Positions 58,243 to 64,000 of a stretch of 64,000 nt of DNA are shown here, piece after piece (within the stretch, counting starts at the first letter, position 1; the number at the start of each line of letters is the position of its first letter). Both the position numbers and the translations under genes were made by a program. Source of the DNA: Albugo candida (taxonomy: Eukaryota > Oomycota > Peronosporomycetes > Albuginales > Albuginaceae). The stretch spans positions 1 through 64,000 of the forward strand of contig CAJNAR010000161.1 of the NCBI GenBank assembly GCA_905220665.1, written 5' to 3'. Under the pieces are notes generated by a model, which saw nothing but the letters and a program-made list of their open reading frames with translations, did no database searches and was not told the origin of the DNA.

Positions 58243-60252
58243 ATGAGCGCCGCAGAAGCCGATACGGGAAAATGGGCCGCAACCTGCTCTGTTGCTGGAG
58301 AAAATGAAGGGAAAACGGGTGCGAACGAACCACCAAGTAAAAACGAATTAAAACGGCGTTTAAAAGCTGAAAAAGCAGCTAAAATAAAGGCAGAAAAAGC
58401 AGCTAAAAAAACAGCAGAAGCACTGAGTAAACCCGCAAACGCTCCATCGAATACAGCGACTCACGCGGACCTGGAAGAAGAATTGGATCCCACAGCATAC
58501 TTTTCCAATCGCGAGAAAATGCTTATCGATATGGAGAAAGAAGGAATCAATCCGTATCCCCACAAATTCCATGTTTCCATATCGCTGCCGGAATTCCACG
58601 AGCAATTCAATGGGCTTGAAAATGGCTCTCATCTCGAATCCACGTCGGTCTCTGTTGCAGGAAGACTCCACAGCAAACGCGCGTCAGGTTCCAAGCTCTT
58701 ATTTTACGATTTACGCGGCGATGGAGCCAAAATCCAAGTCATGTCGAGTTTAGAGATGTATGAATCTCATCAAAGTTTCCATAAAATCCATCAGCTTTTG
58801 CGTCGCGGAGACATTGTGGGAATCGAAGGGTACCCTGGAAAATCGAAAAAGGGCGAGCTTTCGATATTTCCGCGTACAATCACTATTCTGTCTCCATGTT
58901 TGCATATGCTTCCGAAAGCGCATTACGGGCTCAAGTTGCAAGATACGCGATACCGTCAGCGCTATTTGGATCTTATTTTGAACGATGAGACACGGAATGT
59001 GTTTGAAATACGTGCGAAAATCATCAATTTCATTCGTCATTTCCTCGATACGCGTCGCTTTTTGGAAGTGGAAACCCCAATGATGAATATGATTGCTGGA
59101 GGAGCAACAGCGAAACCATTTGTCACGTATCACAATGACTTGCACATGAATCTGTACATGCGTGTAGCCCCGGAATTGTATCTAAAGCAGCTGGTAATCG
59201 GCGGTTTGGATCGCGTGTATGAAGTAGGCCGCCAATTCCGAAATGAAGGGATCGATCTGACTCATAATCCGGAATTCACAAGCTGTGAATTTTATATGGC
59301 GTACGCTGATTACAACGATCTGATGACAATGACGGAAGAACTCTTTTCTACAATGGTGAAAGAGATTTCAGGCTCATATCAACTGACCATTCAACGAGAT
59401 CCAAGCGAAGAGCCCATCACAATCGACTTTACGCCTCCATTTCGTCGTATCAAAATGGTGACTGCAGTGGAAGAAGCCACGGGGACCACAATCCCAATCA
59501 ATGACCCGGAAGCGTGTTTACCCGTTCTCGACAGTTTGGTGAAAAAATACGAATTGGATTGTTCTCCTCCGCGATCGATTGCTCGTTTGCTCGACAAATT
59601 GGTGGGTCATTTCATCGAAGATAACAAAGCCAATTGGATTAAACCTTTTTTCATTATGGATCAGCCAGTTTACAATTCACCTCTTGCAAAGTATCATCGA
59701 GAGACTGCGGGGTTGACGGAGCGATTCGAGCTGTTCCTTGCGGGTGCTGAAATCTGTAATGCTTACACAGAGCTCAATAATCCCAAAGTGCAGAGAGAAC
59801 GTTTTATCGAACAAACACGACAAGCAGCTGCCGGTGACGATGAAGCACAGCCTCACGATGAAGCATTTTGTACCGCGATGGAATACGGGCTACCTCCTAC
59901 CGGTGGATGGGGCTGTGGTATCGATCGACTTGCAATGTTTCTAAGCAACAAATTCAACATCAAAGAAGTTTTATTATTTCCGGCAATGAAGCCCGACGAA
60001 CAGCCATCGACGAATGAGAGCAGTGGGGAGTCGGTCTGTGTGTCTGCTACAGGCTCAGTCGATTTAGACGCTTTGGAACGCAGTCTGACGTCCAGTGCTT
60101 TCATCAACGGAGAATCGCCATCTAAAGCCGATATACGCTCTTTTGAATTGGTTCAAGTGATTGAAAACGAGCGATTGAGTAAGTATCCGAATGTGCGCAA
60201 ATGGGTACAGTATGTCGGAGCGTTTCCACGTGAAATACGAGCTGCATGGTGA
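58243..60252 (+). CDS. Lysyl-tRNA synthetase, class II, with C-terminal extension
   Basis: A 669-residue enzyme that charges tRNA-Lys in the cytosol. I chose the ATG at 58243. Residues about 25-70 are a lysine/alanine-rich helix ([19 protein letters not shown]), the RNA-binding extension of eukaryotic LysRS. An OB-fold anticodon-binding domain follows ([20 protein letters not shown], about 135-155). The class II core has motif 1 around [20 protein letters not shown], motif 2 as [19 protein letters not shown] and motif 3 as [14 protein letters not shown]. The enzyme would normally end near LFPAMKP (about residue 585). Here about 80 residues follow, ending [20 protein letters not shown], then DIRSFELV and [13 protein letters not shown]. 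This tail resembles the GST-C-like N-terminal domain of elongation factor 1B. It is intronless. Confidence 0.95.
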   Translation: MSAAEADTGKWAATCSVAGENEGKTGANEPPSKNELKRRLKAEKAAKIKAEKAAKKTAEALSKPANAPSNTATHADLEEELDPTAYFSNREKMLIDMEKEGINPYPHKFHVSISLPEFHEQFNGLENGSHLESTSVSVAGRLHSKRASGSKLLFYDLRGDGAKIQVMSSLEMYESHQSFHKIHQLLRRGDIVGIEGYPGKSKKGELSIFPRTITILSPCLHMLPKAHYGLKLQDTRYRQRYLDLILNDETRNVFEIRAKIINFIRHFLDTRRFLEVETPMMNMIAGGATAKPFVTYHNDLHMNLYMRVAPELYLKQLVIGGLDRVYEVGRQFRNEGIDLTHNPEFTSCEFYMAYADYNDLMTMTEELFSTMVKEISGSYQLTIQRDPSEEPITIDFTPPFRRIKMVTAVEEATGTTIPINDPEACLPVLDSLVKKYELDCSPPRSIARLLDKLVGHFIEDNKANWIKPFFIMDQPVYNSPLAKYHRETAGLTERFELFLAGAEICNAYTELNNPKVQRERFIEQTRQAAAGDDEAQPHDEAFCTAMEYGLPPTGGWGCGIDRLAMFLSNKFNIKEVLLFPAMKPDEQPSTNESSGESVCVSATGSVDLDALERSLTSSAFINGESPSKADIRSFELVQVIENERLSKYPNVRKWVQYVGAFPREIRAAW

Positions 60253-60392
60253 GCGTTCGACAGGTCTTTGAATGCGATACAGAAAGCGTTGTTGCGAAGC
60301 TTAAATGATAGCAATCAAGTTATATTCCGCGAATGAGCGTACAGGATTTTATCTTAAAACCAATCAGATTGCGTATATACTCAATATGCAAA

Positions 60393-61322
60393 CTATAAAA
60401 TACAAATTCCATCGCCATTCGTAATCACTATCGTCGAATAACGCGATTCAGAGTGTGTGGTCGACTGACTGTCGACTGTGTCTCTCGCAAAAGTCTTTTC
60501 CGTTTCCTTTTCAGTGCTTTCCCTTTGATTTCTCACATAAATAACACACAATACAATTGCTGCCAACACTGCAACTCCAATAGCTCCAACTGCCGTAATT
60601 GTCGATTTTCTCGTCACATTATGCGCACGCTGCACATTCGCTTCCTCAACCGCATTCTCATTCGCTTTTACAGGCTGTTGTTTCGACGTCAGACGAGTGA
60701 GAGTGAGCTTTAAAGCGTCTAACGTCTCAACGGGTTGTGACAATACGCCATTTCTCGCTGTGCTATTGCGACTGCTGTCGTTGTCAGTGAATCGGTTCTC
60801 TTCACTGAGCGCAATAGGGCGCGAAATGAGCTCATTACCGATAGTACCGCTTCCATTAACTCCAATGTTCTCACTGGAATTCATAGTACTGTCAGAGACG
60901 GATTCGAAGCCCACAGGCGCTCGTGTAGGACTCCATCGATCCGCTGCATTGTATCGGGGCGCAACACTATCGATCACAGGTGCTGCCACAGCGTCTGCGG
61001 CCTTGAGCGTGCTTGCGACCACAGGCGTCAGCGCCTTTGGAAGCACAGGCTTCAGTGTGTTTGCAACCACAGGCGTCAGCGTGTGTGGAAGCACAGGCTT
61101 CAGTGTGTCGGCAACCACAGGCGTCAGCGTGTGTGGAAGCTGAAGAAGTTGTGGGGGAGGTCGTATTGGTGCTTTATCCGTCCTGACAGCCTGTGGAAGT
61201 CTCTGTACAACGCGATTGATGACGGGGGTCACAGGAAGAGGCAATACATCAGACCCAAGAAGCCCACAGTGAAAGCCTCGAAGCCATGCGACCAAAAGCA
61301 GACAACTCGCAATACGCCGCAT
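60393..61322 (-). CDS. Type I membrane protein with 16-residue repeats
   Basis: A 309-residue intronless protein, family not recognised. An N-terminal signal (MRRIASCLLLVAWLRGFHCG) leads to a proline-rich extracellular part with three tandem 16-residue repeats of the form LPHTLTPVVAxTLKPV (residues about 60-110). A Ser/Asn/Thr-rich stalk with several N-x-S/T sites follows (NSSENIG, NGSG, NSTARN, NVTR). One membrane span reads AVGAIGVAVLAAIVLCVIYV (about residues 241-260), with RNQRE just inside, then a Ser/Thr-rich cytosolic tail of about 45 residues. The layout suggests a surface protein or adhesin-like stalk, which is inferred. It is convergent with the lysyl-tRNA synthetase gene (140 bases apart) and lies 182 bases downstream of the sugar transporter gene on the same strand. 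Confidence 0.75.
   Translation of the reverse strand: MRRIASCLLLVAWLRGFHCGLLGSDVLPLPVTPVINRVVQRLPQAVRTDKAPIRPPPQLLQLPHTLTPVVADTLKPVLPHTLTPVVANTLKPVLPKALTPVVASTLKAADAVAAPVIDSVAPRYNAADRWSPTRAPVGFESVSDSTMNSSENIGVNGSGTIGNELISRPIALSEENRFTDNDSSRNSTARNGVLSQPVETLDALKLTLTRLTSKQQPVKANENAVEEANVQRAHNVTRKSTITAVGAIGVAVLAAIVLCVIYVRNQRESTEKETEKTFARDTVDSQSTTHSESRYSTIVITNGDGICIL
60991..61134 (-). repeat. 48-bp coding tandem repeat
   Basis: Two near-identical 48-base units begin at 61039 and 61087 (plus-strand GGAAGCACAGGCTTCAGTG). A third, more diverged unit lies on the low-coordinate side. Each encodes 16 residues, so copy-number change keeps the reading frame of the membrane protein. Confidence 0.9.
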
Positions 61323-61504
61323 CGTTGTATGAAGTTATATTTCAACACTCATATTGCAAAAGTGCATAGCCAAACGCCTTACTCCAATTACTCGCACCAT
61401 CCGTTTGTCCTCTTTCGTCGATACATCAAACAGTGACGCAACGTTTGTATTGTTCTTATTTATAGACAATTTCTGATCGCAATAGACACCTCTGACGCAT
61501 AGAG

Positions 61505-62995
61505 CTATTCAAACTCGCGCTGTATCTCATCCATTGTCTTCCCTGAGGTCTCTGGCAAACAGATGCTAAAGAACGTACCTGCGATCCCCAAAATTGCGAC
61601 AAATGGAACAAAGCCAAAATCGCCCAATGCCGATGCGATGTACGGGTACGTGATCCCCACTGCGAGATTACAAAACCAGTTGAGAACGAGGCAAGCTGAT
61701 TGTGTACTGGCTCGTAGATGTGTCGGGAAGAGTTCGGCTGTGATGCCCCATACCAAAGGCCCGAGACTGCAGGCAAATGCAGTCACGTAAATGGCTGCAA
61801 AGACAATGACGAGGACGCTGATTTTGCAACAAAGAGCGATGGTGAGTCCAATGGCAGCCAGAAACATTCCCCACGTTCCCACCAGCATCAGCGGTCTTTT
61901 CTTCACCTTTGTGAGCAAGTAGCCAGTGAAGAATGTCGGGACTGCATTCAACGTATTGATAATCAAATTACCGGCACGAGCGTCACGAAGGCCTGCGCGT
62001 TGAAAGATGTTGGAAGAGTAATAGAAAACAGCATTGATTCCTGACAATTGCTGAGCTGCCGAACACGCCAATGCGATGCAAAGCTGCCGTTTGTACACTT
62101 GCAGGATGCTGGAAATCGGCATTTTACGTGTTGGAGACTTGAGCGTTTGCGTGGCCTCACTTCCGACAGGACGGCTTCCCACACTGACATCCATATGTTC
62201 GGTCTCGTTATCGGAATGACCGCTTCCTGACGCGACCCACGACATTGCAGTGGTGACATTCTCGGTCCCAAACAACTTTGCAAGCACCTGATGCGTCTCA
62301 TAATACCTCGAATTGCCAAGAAGCCACGACGGGCTTTGTATCAACCACAACGGCCCGAGCGTCAATTGCAGCATTCCCAATACGAATGGAAAGCCTGCAT
62401 TCAATCGAGCGCCAAATTGGTTGTCATTAAAGTACATTGTCGCTGCTACAAGCAGAATCCCAGTGACAATCGCACATTGGATGCAAGACGCCAGCGTTCC
62501 ACGTAAATGAGGTGGCGCTATTTCGCTCAAATAGCTTCCGAGCACAGCCGTTCCTGTTCCCGACGCAATTCCAGCGATGAATCGACCGATAATAAACATC
62601 CAACTATCGAGTGCCAAGGCCTGAAGTGCAGCACCAAGCATCATGATCGCAGCATTCCACAACAGGGTTTTACGTCGTCCATACGTATCGGCCGGGTATC
62701 CCGAGCATACACTTCCAAGCATCCCGCCAAGAATCCAAGCATTCACCATAAGTATCCATACAAGCTTGGAATGTCCCGGGAAGAGAACACATGTTCCCGG
62801 CTCGATAGGCTTTGTCCGACACTGTATATCGTCGTGATACGTTGTGGAATTGAGCTGTGTTGTCGACCATCCAAATTGGAACGCTTGTAGCAGAGCAATT
62901 CCAGCAGCGAAATACAAAAGCTTTCGAGGTCGTACTTGAGCGCTCGGTACGGCAATCCATTCCTCTGAATGTTCCATCCCGCACTCTCGAGGCAT
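61505..62995 (-). CDS. Sugar transporter of the major facilitator superfamily
   Basis: A 496-residue, twelve-span membrane carrier of the SP (sugar porter, GLUT-like) family. I chose the ATG at 62995. Family marks are YPADTYGRRKT between spans 2 and 3 (G-R-R kept), and SEIAPPHLRGTL after span 4. QQLSGINAVFYYSSNIF is the sugar-contacting span 7 motif. ELFPTHLRAST comes after span 10 and LPETSGKTMDEI at the C-terminus, the usual PETKG motif. A hydrophilic central loop (residues about 250-295) contains SGSGHSDNETEH. Hexose uptake across the plasma membrane is the likely role; the exact substrate and direction cannot be read from sequence. In a biotroph such carriers could feed on host sugar, which is inference. 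Confidence 0.93.
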   Translation of the reverse strand: MPRECGMEHSEEWIAVPSAQVRPRKLLYFAAGIALLQAFQFGWSTTQLNSTTYHDDIQCRTKPIEPGTCVLFPGHSKLVWILMVNAWILGGMLGSVCSGYPADTYGRRKTLLWNAAIMMLGAALQALALDSWMFIIGRFIAGIASGTGTAVLGSYLSEIAPPHLRGTLASCIQCAIVTGILLVAATMYFNDNQFGARLNAGFPFVLGMLQLTLGPLWLIQSPSWLLGNSRYYETHQVLAKLFGTENVTTAMSWVASGSGHSDNETEHMDVSVGSRPVGSEATQTLKSPTRKMPISSILQVYKRQLCIALACSAAQQLSGINAVFYYSSNIFQRAGLRDARAGNLIINTLNAVPTFFTGYLLTKVKKRPLMLVGTWGMFLAAIGLTIALCCKISVLVIVFAAIYVTAFACSLGPLVWGITAELFPTHLRASTQSACLVLNWFCNLAVGITYPYIASALGDFGFVPFVAILGIAGTFFSICLPETSGKTMDEIQREFE

Positions 62996-63130
62996 TCGTA
63001 TCAAAACGAGAGGTGAAGAGTGGCAATGGATCTCATTCTCATTGCGACAAAAACCCGTTGCGTTCGACAGTTGAGGTCTTTATCTTTGTGTTTGTATCAA
63101 AGTGTCTCAGTGGACAACCGACGAGCATTA

Positions 63131-64000
63131 TCAATTCATTCGACCGACACAATTGGGAGCCCCGCAATCACATCGAAGCGCTTCCTCCTCAATAGGGAAT
63201 TTATAGTCGTACGTGATCTCTTCTCCGGCCATAATGTGTCGTTTTGCAAAGATGAGAATTTTCTTCTTATCATTTTCCACAGTCACACTTCGAGCAAACG
63301 CTTTTGGATCGCAGGAATGATTGATGAAGCGTGCGAGATTGCCTGTTGTGGTCGCATCGATGATTGTTGTGGCATCCAAACGGAATAAATAACAGCTTCC
63401 AACGCCCATTTCTTCATACAGCGCTTCCCTCACATCCGCTACTTGCTGGGAAATCAATTCCCCTTGATACTCGACGATTGCTTGACCCTCACTGAGCGCT
63501 TCTTTCGTGAACAGACCGTACCCGTGGATCGCCGATTTGCATACTTGGAGACGATCTTCAAATGGTCGACGTCGAAGTTCGCGGTATTGCATTGCCATTG
63601 GAAGATGTTCGATATCCATCATCACGCCAGAGCCTGAGGCTGATGCTGTTGCTTGTGGTATAGCATTCGAACTCGCTTGGATCGCGCCTGCATGGACAAT
63701 GAGTTTATCTGACGCCAATGTCGTCTGTTTTGCTCCAAAAGAGCGTGAAACGTGTGCATGAGCGCCTGCGTGTTTCCCTCCAGTGACAGCTAATCCATCC
63801 GTTCGAGCAGCGCCTGTGGATGACAATGCTCGATGCTCCAGTGAGAAAAGTGTTTGGACCATTTCCATTGCGCTTTTCATTGCCGTCGATGTCGGTAACA
63901 CATATGCAAATTCGTACAATTTGGAATTTACTTTGGGTGCCCAAAATCGATGACTTGGAATCGCAGTTGTCGCTGCGGATGGAAGCATTTCAATCTCACG
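63131..64000 (-). CDS. SET-domain histone methyltransferase (Set1/MLL type), N-terminus cut off
   Basis: The C-terminal 290 or so residues of a minus-strand gene. The frame stays open to the right edge of the window (REIE precedes the methionine at 63988), so the start lies outside. The SET domain begins KSAIHGYGLFTKEALSEGQA and continues through VEYQGELI, FRLDATTIIDATTTGNLARF, INHSCDPKAF, AKRHIMAGEEITYDY and KFPIE. It ends in a post-SET zinc site, CDCGAPNCVGRMN. The NHSC and YDY catalytic blocks are intact. The sequence is closest in my reading to Set1/trithorax H3K4 methyltransferases, which act in the nucleus in COMPASS-type complexes. The part before SET contains a low-complexity Ala/Ser/Gly stretch (ATASASGSG) and no recognised domain. 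Confidence 0.92.
   Translation of the reverse strand, partial: REIEMLPSAATTAIPSHRFWAPKVNSKLYEFAYVLPTSTAMKSAMEMVQTLFSLEHRALSSTGAARTDGLAVTGGKHAGAHAHVSRSFGAKQTTLASDKLIVHAGAIQASSNAIPQATASASGSGVMMDIEHLPMAMQYRELRRRPFEDRLQVCKSAIHGYGLFTKEALSEGQAIVEYQGELISQQVADVREALYEEMGVGSCYLFRLDATTIIDATTTGNLARFINHSCDPKAFARSVTVENDKKKILIFAKRHIMAGEEITYDYKFPIEEEALRCDCGAPNCVGRMN

Noticed and set aside
60697..61143. 148-codon plus-strand frame across the repeat-bearing membrane protein gene
   Set aside because: It arises from the 48-bp repeat being open on both strands; the minus strand has the signal peptide and membrane span.
1..64000. CRISPR arrays, bacterial operons or phage-like systems
   Set aside because: The window is a eukaryotic chromosome end. 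The tandem repeats seen are telomeric, microsatellite, minisatellite or coding repeats without the repeat-spacer pattern.

Overview
The window is the left end of a eukaryotic chromosome. It opens with 391 bases of CCCTAAA telomeric repeat (TTTAGGG on the other strand) and runs inward. An oomycete fits best, and an obligate biotroph of the white-rust (Albugo) kind is my inference, not a proof. Supporting points are the TTTAGGG telomere, very short GT-AG introns (45-63 bases wherever I could resolve them), the mixture of degraded LINE, Ty3/Gypsy, Ty1/Copia and Mutator-like elements of types I associate with oomycete genomes, and compact spacing of 80-200 bases between genes in the right half.

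The window has two halves. From 0 to about 37.7 kb it is a transposon graveyard with almost no intact gene. In order it holds: the telomere; about 8-9 kb of subtelomeric sequence with nothing recognisable; a frame-broken LINE (endonuclease, reverse transcriptase, zf-RVT; about 9.7-13.6 kb); a decayed Gypsy pol (14.0-15.8 kb); an unidentified cysteine-containing gene on the minus strand with one clean intron and one apparent frameshift (18.7-20.7 kb); a broken DDE transposase (22.5-24.3 kb); a 1.3-kb element with long terminal inverted repeats (24.75-26.08 kb); a decayed Mutator-like transposase (26.3-27.7 kb); a Copia remnant (29.5-32.1 kb) containing a tRNA-derived SINE with a perfect 16-bp target-site duplication; and a nearly complete Mutator-like element with about 137-bp terminal inverted repeats (32.3-35.1 kb).

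From about 37.7 kb to the end the sequence is gene-dense and mostly housekeeping. It holds a zinc-finger/PHD/bromodomain protein; a tubby-domain protein; a four-exon Rab5-type GTPase; a SART3/Prp24-like spliceosome recycling factor; a five-exon dysbindin-like BLOC-1 protein; a conserved-looking hypothetical protein; an EttA-type ABC-F ATPase with a mitochondrial-type leader; a tryptophan synthase beta pseudogene; a secreted orphan protein; a degenerate cyclase fragment followed by a membrane-anchored class III nucleotide cyclase; cytosolic lysyl-tRNA synthetase with an unusual C-terminal extension; a repeat-bearing type I membrane protein; a sugar transporter; and the C-terminal part of a SET-domain histone methyltransferase cut by the window edge.

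The genes do not form one pathway. Themes that recur are endosome and lysosome traffic (Rab5, dysbindin), chromatin marking and reading (PHD/bromodomain, SET), translation (lysyl-tRNA synthetase, EttA-like protein), and the host interface or nutrient supply (secreted protein, repeat-bearing surface protein, sugar transporter). The broken tryptophan synthase, with its catalytic lysine changed to arginine, in-frame stops and frameshifts, is the clearest evolutionary signal and fits metabolic reduction in a biotroph. I did not see an obvious new multi-gene system.
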